Shown one piece after another: positions 26,260 through 34,763 of a DNA stretch of 64,000 bases (position 1 is the first letter of the stretch; each line of letters begins with the position of its first letter). A model generated the notes under the pieces. It saw nothing but the letters and a program-made list of their open reading frames with translations, had not been told where the DNA came from and made no database searches. Source of the stretch: Candidatus Bandiella woodruffii (GTDB lineage Bacteria > Pseudomonadota > Alphaproteobacteria > Rickettsiales > Midichloriaceae); contig NZ_CP110820.1 of NCBI RefSeq assembly GCF_034359465.1, positions 1 through 64,000 on the forward strand, read 5' to 3'. A program made the translations under genes and the position numbers.

Positions 26260-27112
26260 GGCACCGTCAAGTTAATGGAGGTAAGGGCGTGACAGAGCAT
26301 CTTTTTGAAAATTATGCAGCAGCTATGGATTGAGCGGCGTGATCCCAAATAGATTTAGCTTCGAAAAACATTTCTTTTTGCTTGCTAGAACTGTTAATAT
26401 ACCTGCCCACATCTACTGAAAATATGTTCCTTATTTTTCCCATCAAAGAAAGAGTTTGCTGTACCCCAGAAGGAGATTTGAATTTTATTAGGCATTTCTC
26501 TTTCCTGCGTGTTGGTTGGTGTGCATTTTCAACCCTATTATTTAATCCTTTATGGCGCCTATGCTCTGTTTTAGGGCACATTTCTTTTATAGGTTTGGTA
26601 TAGCTTTTTAATTTATCTGTCACGATTACTCTGGGTACTGGATTTGATTGTAATAATCTTGATAAAAACCTTATCGCAGACTTTTTATTACGTCTGGTCT
26701 GTAGGAAGACATCTATCTCATATCCATCTTCATCTACAGCTCTCCACAAAATAAAATATTTACCGTTAATTTTAATGCTCATCTCATCCAAATGCCATTT
26801 ATCCTTTGCTTTCCTCTACTTCTTCTTGATTATATCTAAAAACCTTTTTCCAAATTTAATACACCATGCTCTTATCGTTTCATGGCTTACTTCTATACCC
26901 CTGTATAACAACTCTTCTGCTACGTCTCTATAACTCAAATTAAATCTGTGGTACAACCAAACTGCATGTCCTATTATCACCATTGGATATCTGTATCTGC
27001 TCGCTCTTTCTTCCATTGTTTTTCTATTATTTTTTATTTTGCTCCAATTTACTATTTTTTCCCTCTTCTCTCAATACCTTTTGCACCTCAACTTTTTTAA
27101 CTTGACGGTGCC
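26260..27112 (-). mobile_element. IS-D copy 1 (IS6 family, 853 bp)
   Basis: Ends GGCACCGTCAAGTTAA and its complement. Three other 853-bp copies occur in the window. The flanking 8-mers do not match each other, so the element's original target duplication has been lost by recombination. It is inverted relative to IS-D copy 2, 144 bp away. Confidence 0.92.
26312..27016 (-). pseudogene. IS6-family transposase of IS-D copy 1, in-frame amber at codon 67
   Basis: The 235-codon frame begins MEERASRYRYPMVIIGHAVW, with a helix-turn-helix region (SYRDVAEELLYRGIEVSHETIRAW), and continues after a TAG into KWHLDEMSIKINGK, VIVTDKLKSY and NNRVENAH, which hold the DDE residues. The only damage is TAG at codon 67, in the same frame on both sides. 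The same stop occurs in all four copies. Codon 38 is TAC (Tyr) here. Confidence 0.85.
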
Positions 27113-27256
27113 AACATTAACTACTACGATGTGGTCAGAGCTCTATCTAGTTCCGACGTCTATTATGGAGGCTATAGACAGGCGTTTAGTGCAAGCAACC
27201 CATCCAGCCCTTTTAACCTTTACGGGAGCACATCTTATCGAACTGTGGGTTTAAAG
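27113..27256 (+). other. 144-bp orphan segment between inverted IS-D copies, probably a gene fragment
   Basis: The plus frame from the first base is open through all 48 codons (NINYYDVVRALSSSDVYYGG and so on, ending YRTVGLK) with no start or stop of its own. A second plus frame is open almost to the end. Composition is richer in G+C than its surroundings. The Tyr/Ser/Gly-rich product could be part of an outer-membrane or phage structural protein, but I do not recognise it. Confidence 0.4.
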
Positions 27257-28109
27257 GGCACCGTCAAGTTAAAAAAGTTGAGGTGCAAAAGGTATTGAGA
27301 GAAGAGGGAAAAAATAGTAAATTGGAGCAAAATAAAAAATAATAGAAAAACAATGGAAGAAAGAGCGAGCAGATACAGATATCCAATGGTGATAATAGGA
27401 CATGCAGTTTGGTTGTACCACAGATTTAATTTGAGTTATAGAGACGTAGCAGAAGAGTTGTTATAAAGGGGTATAGAAGTAAGCCATGAAACGATAAGAG
27501 CATGGTGTATTAAATTTGGAAAAAGGTTTTTAGATATAATCAAGAAGAAGTAGAGGAAAGCAAAGGATAAATGGCATTTGGATGAGATGAGCATTAAAAT
27601 TAACGGTAAATATTTTATTTTGTGGAGAGCTGTAGATGAAGATGGATATGAGATAGATGTCTTCCTACAGACCAGACGTAATAAAAAGTCTGCGATAAGG
27701 TTTTTATCAAGATTATTACAATCAAATCCAGTACCCAGAGTAATCGTGACAGATAAATTAAAAAGCTATACCAAACCTATAAAAGAAATGTGCCCTAAAA
27801 CAGAGCATAGGCGCCATAAAGGATTAAATAATAGGGTTGAAAATGCACACCAACCAACACGCAGGAAAGAGAAATGCCTAATAAAATTCAAATCTCCTTC
27901 TGGGGTACAGCAAACTCTTTCTTTGATGGGAAAAATAAGGAACATATTTTCAGTAGATGTGGGCAGGTATATTAACAGTTCTAGCAAGCAAAAAGAAATG
28001 TTTTTTGAAGCTAAATCTATTTGGGATCACGCCGCTCAATCCATAGCTGCTGCATAATTTTCAAAAAGATGCTCTGTCACGCCCTTACCTCCATTAACTT
28101 GACGGTGCC
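27257..28109 (+). mobile_element. IS-D copy 2 (IS6 family, 853 bp)
   Basis: Same ends and length as copy 1, inverted to it. Its right end lies ten bases from the stop of the dCMP deaminase gene. Flanking 8-mers do not match. Confidence 0.92.
27353..28057 (+). pseudogene. IS6-family transposase of IS-D copy 2, two in-frame stops
   Basis: Same 235-codon frame as copy 1, with the shared TAG at codon 67 and a second stop, TAA in place of TAC, at codon 38. The catalytic part 27578-28057 is intact. The same pair of stops occurs in copy 3, so this doubly interrupted version has itself been copied. Confidence 0.85.
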
Positions 28110-28119
28110 CAGGAACTCA

Positions 28120-28647
28120 TTAAGTAGTGTATTTGACGCAGAATTCTTTTGCCTGATAAAGTCCCTTAATTTCGATTAACTTTTTATCATACTCTCTTAT
28201 TTTTACATTAGCTTCAAGCAGTATTTCCTTTGAAATTTGTATGCTCTCGCGCCAATACTCGTTTTGGTTACTCACCAAATTGCCAGGAAAGTTCGCATCA
28301 AAAATAACTTCCTTGATACCAACTTGGATGATGCTTTTTGCACACCTGGAGCAAGGTATCCATGTTGTGTAAAGGGAACAATTCTTTATAGCAGTGCCAA
28401 CCCTAGCGCAATACAGCAATGCATTCTCCTCAGCGTGGTTGGAGGCCAAATACTTATAATTCTTATCTGCGTATCTATCAGGCTTATCTGTGACTCCTCG
28501 TGGTAAACCATTATAACCAGTAGACCTAATTTCTTTGTCTTCATCGACAATAACAGCTCCGACTCTGGTGCTTGGGTCCTTACTTTTCATAGATATCAAA
28601 TAGGCCATGGTCATAAAATATTCATCCCAAGAATAATGCGTAGCCAT
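28120..28647 (-). CDS. Deoxycytidylate (dCMP) deaminase family protein
   Basis: Zinc enzyme converting dCMP to dUMP for thymidylate synthesis. The 175-residue protein has the zinc/proton-shuttle motif HAEENAL (His71, Glu73) and PCSRC (Cys99, Cys102), and the nucleotide-binding stretch STGYNGLPRG. About 30 C-terminal residues after the deaminase core are lysine-rich. It is 15 bases downstream of the PhzF-like gene on the same strand. ComE-type competence proteins share this fold, but metabolism is the likelier role. Confidence 0.88.
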   Translation of the reverse strand: MATHYSWDEYFMTMAYLISMKSKDPSTRVGAVIVDEDKEIRSTGYNGLPRGVTDKPDRYADKNYKYLASNHAEENALLYCARVGTAIKNCSLYTTWIPCSRCAKSIIQVGIKEVIFDANFPGNLVSNQNEYWRESIQISKEILLEANVKIREYDKKLIEIKGLYQAKEFCVKYTT

Positions 28648-28662
28648 AATTAATTCATAAGT

Positions 28663-29439
28663 TTATTTATCTTTTTTCAAGGTAACAGCTTGGCCGGAAA
28701 TAATCACTCTATTTTTCAAATTTTCACATCTAATAACTCCCCCTCGATGCGATGCCTGGTACGCAATCATTTTATCTTTCCCCAGTTTTTTAGACCAATA
28801 CGGTGTTAATCTGCAATGCCCGGAACCACAAACTGGGTCTTCATTTATTGCAACTGAAGGGGCAAAGTACCTAGAGATGAAGTCATATTCTTCATCTTTT
28901 GAGGTTATTAACAACGCTCTATAAGGTAAAGAGGCAATCAAATCCAACTTTGGTATGAAGTTTCTTACTTCACTACTGTGTTTAAGCTCCACAAACAAAA
29001 CATTTTCGGAGAGCCCAACATAAACAACATTGTAGCCTTTAAGTATTGTAGAAATTGTATGATTTAATTCTTGAGGTTCAACAGCCATGCTGGAAGCATT
29101 GACGCTTATCCATCCATCTTCTTGAGAAATTTTCAATTCTCTTTGCATGTTGAAAAAAGATATCTCTGCACTTTGTTCTGCCAAATTATTTTCGTATAAC
29201 ACATGGGCAGAGGCAAGCGTGGCATGGATGCAAAAAGGAGCCTCGGAATTTGGGGTAAACCAACGGATATAATAATTGTTCTCAAACAACTTTTTCACAA
29301 ACGCTGTTTCTGAGAAATTTATTTCCGTTGCAATTTCTTGCATCTTTTCAACTGCTGGGAACTCTTCCACAATGCAGACCCCTGCAGGATTTCCAGAATC
29401 AACTTCTCTTGAAAACGCATTTACAAGTTTTAACAGCAT
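28663..29439 (-). CDS. PhzF/YddE-family isomerase-like protein
   Basis: 258-residue protein of the PhzF family, a two-lobed fold related to diaminopimelate epimerase. Visible motifs are DSGNPAGVC near the N-terminus, the catalytic-Glu region NFSETAFV, FTPNSEAPFCIHATL and DPVCGSGHC near the C-terminus. The usual CGHAT is CIHAT here. Members act on varied substrates, and the physiological reaction in Rickettsiales is unknown. It precedes the dCMP deaminase gene by 15 bases. Confidence 0.85.
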   Translation of the reverse strand: MLLKLVNAFSREVDSGNPAGVCIVEEFPAVEKMQEIATEINFSETAFVKKLFENNYYIRWFTPNSEAPFCIHATLASAHVLYENNLAEQSAEISFFNMQRELKISQEDGWISVNASSMAVEPQELNHTISTILKGYNVVYVGLSENVLFVELKHSSEVRNFIPKLDLIASLPYRALLITSKDEEYDFISRYFAPSVAINEDPVCGSGHCRLTPYWSKKLGKDKMIAYQASHRGGVIRCENLKNRVIISGQAVTLKKDK

Positions 29440-29625
29440 ACTTTCATATTTGTGTTAAGGATTATTTTTATAATATTTTGAAGGTTAAATGTAAAAGAGC
29501 AAAAATTTTTTATGCATAGCTAATGATAAACTTTTTATAAAACCAACATTAAAAAGCCAACTCCCTGAAAATACACAGAGAGCGCAAGCATGATATCATT
29601 TCTATACACTCTTATCAACGACAGT

Positions 29626-30336
29626 TTAATGAGGTAACTCAAGTTTATAACCAACCGACCTGATTGTCTTTATAATTTCTACGGAATCATTTTTATCTGC
29701 TCTGACCAAAGCTTTACGTAGCCTTGTTATATGGACGTCTATAGTTCTTTCCTCAACATATGTTTCCATTCCCCATATTTTACTCATTAACATATCGCGC
29801 GAAACGACTTTTTCTGAATTTTCTAGCAAAATTTGCAAAATTTGAAATTCGATTGGCGCCAACTTAATCTCCACATTATTTTTGGAGGTTTTATGACGTG
29901 CTGTATCCATTTCTATGCCTTTATAAGCTAACAATCCCTCTTTGGTAAGAGGTGCTGCTCGTCTTAATAAAGCCCTGACTCTGGCAATCAACTCTTGAGA
30001 AGAAAATGGCTTTGACAAATAATCGTCCGCCCCACTGTCCAAACCTATAACTTTTTCAAAGTCTGATCCTCTAGCTGATATCATAATAACTGGAAGAGCG
30101 TTAACTCTCTTGGATTTTCTGATTTCCTTACAAATATCGATACCAGATTTTCCTGGCAACAACCAGTCTAACAATACTAAATCTGGGTTGTTTTTTTCTA
30201 TAGTTTCAACCGCACACAAACCATCACCCAATACCGCTACATCATAGTCATTATCTATTAGACTGGACTTAATTTGTTGAGCTACCCCCTCTTCGTCCTC
30301 TATAACAATGATTTTTGTTTTTAGCTTCTTACTCAT
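29626..30336 (-). CDS. OmpR/PhoB-family response regulator
   Basis: 236-residue two-component regulator. The receiver domain (about 7-122) has the acidic pocket VIEDEE, the phosphoacceptor Asp57 in LVLLDWLLPG, and the switch Lys in LSKPFS. The C-terminal winged helix (about 140-234) has LAPIEFQILQIL and RTIDVHITRLRKAL, and ends with SVGYKLE. It is closest in form to PhoB. No histidine kinase is adjacent, so its sensor must be elsewhere. tRNA-Thr is 18 bases upstream. Confidence 0.92.
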   Translation of the reverse strand: MSKKLKTKIIVIEDEEGVAQQIKSSLIDNDYDVAVLGDGLCAVETIEKNNPDLVLLDWLLPGKSGIDICKEIRKSKRVNALPVIMISARGSDFEKVIGLDSGADDYLSKPFSSQELIARVRALLRRAAPLTKEGLLAYKGIEMDTARHKTSKNNVEIKLAPIEFQILQILLENSEKVVSRDMLMSKIWGMETYVEERTIDVHITRLRKALVRADKNDSVEIIKTIRSVGYKLELPH

Positions 30337-30353
30337 TTTTTTCCCTGAACCAA

Positions 30354-30428
30354 TGGTGCCAGATGTCTGATTTGAACAGACGACCTACCGCTTACAAGGC
30401 GGTTGCTCTACCACTGAGCTAATCCGGC
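30354..30428 (-). tRNA. tRNA-Thr (TGT)
   Basis: Minus-strand 75-nt cloverleaf with acceptor stem GCCGGAT/ATCTGGC (one G-T pair), anticodon TGT in ACCGCCTTGTAAGCGGT, T arm GTTCAAATC and an encoded CCA. Confidence 0.96.
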
Positions 30429-30532
30429 TATGTCTCCTACTTAAGCACATCACATGTGTAGCATGTTTTTAGGTTTTTGGGAATAAATATTTATTCAAAT
30501 TGCAATAATTTTAAAATCCTACTCCTTCCAGG

Positions 30533-31385
30533 GGCACCGTCAAGTTAATGGAGGTAAGGGCGTGACAGAGCATCTTTTTGAAAATTATGCAGCAGCTATG
30601 GATTGAGCGGCGTGATCCCAAATAGATTTAGCTTCAAAAAACATTTCTTTTTGCTTGCTAGAACTGTTAATATACCTGCCCACATCTACTGAAAATATGT
30701 TCCTTATTTTTCCCATCAAAGAAAGAGTTTGCTGTACCCCAGAAGGAGATTTGAATTTTATTAGGCATTTCTCTTTCCTGCGTGTTGGTTGGTGTGCATT
30801 TTCAACCCTATTATTTAATCCTTTATGGCGCCTATGCTCTGTTTTAGGGCACATTTCTTTTATAGGTTTGGTATAGCTTTTTAATTTATCTGTCACGATT
30901 ACTCTGGGTACTGGATTTGATTGTAATAATCTTGATAAAAACCTTATCGCAGACTTTTTATTACGTCTGGTCTGTAGGAAGACATCTATCTCATATCCAT
31001 CTTCATCTACAGCTCTCCACAAAATAAAATATTTACCGTTAATTTTAATGCTCATCTCATCCAAATGCCATTTATCCTTTGCTTTCCTCTACTTCTTCTT
31101 GATTATATCTAAAAACCTTTTTCCAAATTTAATACACCATGCTCTTATCGTTTCATGGCTTACTTCTATACCCCTTTATAACAACTCTTCTGCTACGTCT
31201 CTATAACTCAAATTAAATCTGTGGTACAACCAAACTGCATGTCCTATTATCACCATTGGATATCTGTATCTGCTCGCTCTTTCTTCCATTGTTTTTCTAT
31301 TATTTTTTATTTTGCTCCAATTTACTATTTTTTCCCTCTTCTCTCAATACCTTTTGCACCTCAACTTTTTTAACTTGACGGTGCC
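30533..31385 (-). mobile_element. IS-D copy 3 (IS6 family, 853 bp)
   Basis: Same ends as the other copies. Its left flank is intergenic sequence after tRNA-Thr; its right flank is directly the terminal piece of an IS-A. The flanking 8-mers differ, so no target duplication is kept. Confidence 0.92.
30585..31289 (-). pseudogene. IS6-family transposase of IS-D copy 3, two in-frame stops
   Basis: Identical layout to copy 2: TAA at codon 38 and TAG at codon 67, with an intact catalytic part at 30585-31064 (WHLDEMSIKI, VIVTDKLKSY, NNRVENAH). Confidence 0.85.
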
Positions 31386-31431
31386 CGCTATATTCATTTT
31401 AGCATCTTATCTATCTTATGGCAACACTCCC
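31386..31431 (-). mobile_element. Terminal remnant of an IS-A element
   Basis: The 46 bases match the InsA-side end of IS-A, finishing TTATGGCAACACTCCC. The rest of the element is replaced by IS-D copy 3. It may be the other end of IS-A copy 3 (25952-26259), separated by IS-D events. Confidence 0.75.
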
Positions 31432-31557
31432 AAAATTAGATGATAAAAGTCAATGATTTTGAAGCTGAGTATGGTTTTAGAAATCAAATAGCTTGAAAAG
31501 ATTATTGAAAAAGGAAATAATGATGCCGGCGATGGAGCAAAATTATTGGTGTTGTTT

Positions 31558-34107
31558 ATGTCTTTATGTATTGTGGATGGGTATAACTTTGTTTTTAGAG
31601 CGTTTCATTCATTACCACCGTTAAGTACTTCAAACAACATTCCGGTCGGTGCGGTGTATGGCTTTGTAAACATGCTTGCAAAATTAATAGAAAATAACGA
31701 TTGCCAGATGTTGGCAATCGCGCTTGATAGCGGCAGGAAAACGTTCAGAAATGACTTGTATAAGGAATACAAGGCGCATAGGGAAGAACCAGCTGAGGAG
31801 TTGAAAATCCAGTTTCCAATCATCAGAGAGGCAATCGAGGCTTTTGGGGTTAAAGCAATAGAGGCTCCTGGGTTTGAGGCTGATGACATTATTGCCACTT
31901 ATACCAGGGTTGCTTTGAATAACAAAATGAAGGTGCGGATTATAAGTTCGGATAAAGATTTGGTTCAACTGCTGCAAGACGGAGTTGAGATCTATGATCC
32001 ACTAAAGAAGAAGTTGATAGACTATGCTGCTGTTGAGGAGAAGTATGGCATTCGCCCTAACCAAATGGTGGATTATTTAGCATTAATTGGGGATTCTTCA
32101 GACAACATTCCAGGGGTGAAGAACGTGGGGCCCAAAACTGCAGCCAAGTTGTTGGCTGAATTTGGCGACTTAGAAAACATATATAATAACATAGAGAAAG
32201 TTGAGCCAATAAGGGTGAGGGCTCTGCTTGAAGACTCAAAGGAAAATGCGATACTGTCAAAAAAACTTGTTATTTTGGATGATAATGTGGAGCTTCCATT
32301 CACGCTTGAGCAGTTGAATTTTGACAAACCTAAGCAAGATGTGCTTGGAGCTTTTTTAAACAAGTATGAATTCAAGTCTCTGTCCACGCAAAGGTCACTG
32401 TTTACAAATGCAGATGTTCAGCCGCAAAAGGCAGGTACTGATGTGGTTGTGAAGGGTGTAACTTTGGACGACATAGAAAATTTAAAACCGCAAATAGAGG
32501 AATATGGCAATTTTTATTTCCATATTAGGTCTGACAGTTTTTCATTTTACCTTCAAGGAATACTCTATGAGATACATTTATCACCGTTAAAGGAAGATGT
32601 TGGTATAGACAAGGTTTTAACAGCGTTTTTAAGTGTTCTGGAAGATGCATCCATCAAGAAGATTTGTTTTGATGTGAAGGGCGTGATGCATGATTGTATA
32701 AAGCTGAAAATAAATTTGCAGGTGTTTGATGATTTGTCTTTGTTGTTTTACACATTGAATACGGGTAAGAAAAGACCAAGCCTAGAAGGTTTGCTGGAGT
32801 TATATGCTCTTGGTTACAATAAGCACGATGCCTTTTCTGTTTTCAACATATATAACATTTTGCGTGCGCAACTTTTAGATATGCGTCAATTTGAAGTATA
32901 TGAAATGATAGAAAAGCCACTTTTGTCATTATTGGTGAAAATTGAAGCAAAAGGTGTAAAAGTAGATACAAAAATCCTTGAAAATTTGGAGGAGGAGTTC
33001 TCTGAGAAGTTAAAAGTGCTGCAAAATGAGATATACCAAAGTACAGAAGTGGAGTTTAACATCGCTTCCCCAAAGCAAATTGGAGAGGTTTTGTTTGATA
33101 AACTAAAACTGGAGGGAGGAAGAAAATCAAAGAAAACTGATGCATACATCACAGATGCCGAAACATTGGATAAAATAGCTGTAGAGACTGGTAATATAGT
33201 TTTGCAAAAGATACTTAAATGGCGGCAATATTCAAAGCTTATCAACACATATACAAAAGCTTTAAGACAGGCTGTGGACCATCAAGATGGTAGGGTTCAC
33301 ACCACTTTTTCTATGGTGACGACGTCAACTGGAAGGCTGTCTTCTCATGATCCAAACTTGCAAAACATTCCGATTAAGACAGATGATGGAAATAAAATCA
33401 GGAAGGCATTTGTTGCGGAGGAGGGCAACTTAATTGTTTCGGCTGATTATTCACAGATAGAACTCAGAATACTTGCGCATATTGCAGATATTAAAGCTTT
33501 GCAAGAGGCTTTTAATCATGATAAAGATGTACACAGCATAACTGCAAGTCAGGTTTTCGGCATCCCGCTTGAGAATGTCGATCAGGATCATAGAAGAAAG
33601 GCAAAAGCTATCAACTTTGGTATTATATATGGTCAAAGTTCGTACGGGTTGGCAAATAGCTTGAATATTGATAGGAAGGAAGCCTCCTCCTATATTGAGT
33701 CTTATTTTAAACAATATCCAGGAATTAAGGAGTATATGGATAGAACTGTAGCATTTGCAAGAAAGCATGGGTATGTGAAGACTTTGATGGGGAGGAAATG
33801 TTATGTTGAGAACATCAACAGCAATAACTACAATCTGAAAAATTTTGCTGAAAGGGCCGCAATTAATGCTCCAATCCAGGGTACTGCGTCAGAGATAATC
33901 AAAAAAGCTATGGTATCTTTAAACTCTGATCTGCAAAAATTTTTGATTTTACAGATTCATGATGAACTGTTGTTTGAGGTCCCAGAACAATTAGTTGAAA
34001 AAAGTTGCGTGGAGATTGAGAAAGCAATGAAAGATGTGGTTAACTTATCTGTGCCAATCAAGCTTGATGTTTCTTATGGGAGGTCTTGGTATGACACGAA
34101 ACCATAG
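31558..34107 (+). CDS. polA: DNA polymerase I
   Basis: Repair and Okazaki-fragment polymerase. I choose ATG 31558 (MSLCIVDGYNF, 849 residues); a TTG at 31546 is in frame but adds nothing. The N-terminal 5'-3' nuclease domain (about 1-280) has VDGYNFVFRAFHSL, GFEADDIIAT, SSDKDLVQL and SDNIPGVKNVGPKTA. The central region corresponds to the 3'-5' exonuclease but lacks the DxE motif, so proofreading is probably absent. The polymerase domain has motif A (SADYSQIELRI), motif B (RRKAKAINFGIIYG) and motif C (QIHDELLFEVP). It overlaps ogt. Confidence 0.96.
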   Translation: MSLCIVDGYNFVFRAFHSLPPLSTSNNIPVGAVYGFVNMLAKLIENNDCQMLAIALDSGRKTFRNDLYKEYKAHREEPAEELKIQFPIIREAIEAFGVKAIEAPGFEADDIIATYTRVALNNKMKVRIISSDKDLVQLLQDGVEIYDPLKKKLIDYAAVEEKYGIRPNQMVDYLALIGDSSDNIPGVKNVGPKTAAKLLAEFGDLENIYNNIEKVEPIRVRALLEDSKENAILSKKLVILDDNVELPFTLEQLNFDKPKQDVLGAFLNKYEFKSLSTQRSLFTNADVQPQKAGTDVVVKGVTLDDIENLKPQIEEYGNFYFHIRSDSFSFYLQGILYEIHLSPLKEDVGIDKVLTAFLSVLEDASIKKICFDVKGVMHDCIKLKINLQVFDDLSLLFYTLNTGKKRPSLEGLLELYALGYNKHDAFSVFNIYNILRAQLLDMRQFEVYEMIEKPLLSLLVKIEAKGVKVDTKILENLEEEFSEKLKVLQNEIYQSTEVEFNIASPKQIGEVLFDKLKLEGGRKSKKTDAYITDAETLDKIAVETGNIVLQKILKWRQYSKLINTYTKALRQAVDHQDGRVHTTFSMVTTSTGRLSSHDPNLQNIPIKTDDGNKIRKAFVAEEGNLIVSADYSQIELRILAHIADIKALQEAFNHDKDVHSITASQVFGIPLENVDQDHRRKAKAINFGIIYGQSSYGLANSLNIDRKEASSYIESYFKQYPGIKEYMDRTVAFARKHGYVKTLMGRKCYVENINSNNYNLKNFAERAAINAPIQGTASEIIKKAMVSLNSDLQKFLILQIHDELLFEVPEQLVEKSCVEIEKAMKDVVNLSVPIKLDVSYGRSWYDTKP

Positions 34108-34639
34108 TTCTGTTTTTTACGTAGATTCATTGCAAACGCCAATTAGAGATATGTTTGCTGTTGCCAACAAGGAGAGTTTATATCTTTTGGATTTTGTTGA
34201 TAGGCTGGGATTGAAGCATAGAATGGAAATGATATGTGCTGATGTGCAGGTTGTTTCTGGTGGTAATCCTGTTACGGCTTACATTAGAAAAGAAATGAAA
34301 GATTATTTTCAAGGCCACCTAAGGAAATTTCAAGCTCCTTTATATATGCACGGTACTGAATTCCAAAAGATGGTGTGGTCAGAACTTATGAAAGTTCCTT
34401 ATGGTGATACAAGAAGCTATCTTGAACAAGCAAGAGCAATTTCAAAGCCAACTTCATTTAGAGCTGTTGCAAACGCAAATGCAGCGAATAATATCTGTAT
34501 TATCATTCCGTGTCATCGCATTATTAACAGTAATGGTGAGCTTGGTGGATATGGCGGTGGTGTTGTTCGGAAACAATGGCTTCTTGACCATGAAAAAGCT
34601 GCTTCAGAACCACATACATGCATACTTCCCGTAAAATAA
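34091..34639 (+). CDS. ogt: Methylated-DNA--protein-cysteine methyltransferase
   Basis: Suicidal repair protein that removes alkyl groups from O6-alkylguanine. I choose ATG 34091 (MTRNHSSVFYV, 182 residues); a longer frame from 34034 would lie inside polA. The active site is IPCHRII (Cys141), followed by GGYGGG and the helix RKQWLLDHEK; FRAVANANAANN is the DNA-binding region. It overlaps the polA 3' end by 17 bases, so repair functions are paired. Confidence 0.93.
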   Translation: MTRNHSSVFYVDSLQTPIRDMFAVANKESLYLLDFVDRLGLKHRMEMICADVQVVSGGNPVTAYIRKEMKDYFQGHLRKFQAPLYMHGTEFQKMVWSELMKVPYGDTRSYLEQARAISKPTSFRAVANANAANNICIIIPCHRIINSNGELGGYGGGVVRKQWLLDHEKAASEPHTCILPVK

Positions 34640-34691
34640 GAGTTGGAAAATTTATAGACGACAGATAACTTTTTGAAGCTAGCGGAGTATA
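34640..34691 (+). repeat. Internally deleted copy of the dispersed intergenic repeat
   Basis: Joins the early part (ATTTATAGACGACAGATAAC) directly to the end part (AGCGGAGTAT), skipping about 90 central bases. It starts at the ogt stop codon. Confidence 0.7.
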
Positions 34692-34763
34692 ATAGCCGCA
34701 TGACGGGTTTAGGTTGACAAAGGTATTAGCATACTATAAAAAAGCCGTTATTAAGTTTGTGCT

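Noticed and set aside
26382-26603. 73-codon open frame antisense to the IS-D transposase, present in every copy
   Set aside because: Conserved only because the transposase is; no start signal or family match.
34034-34090. Longer start for ogt inside polA
   Set aside because: The extra 19 residues overlap the conserved polA C-terminus and have no match to the methyltransferase family.
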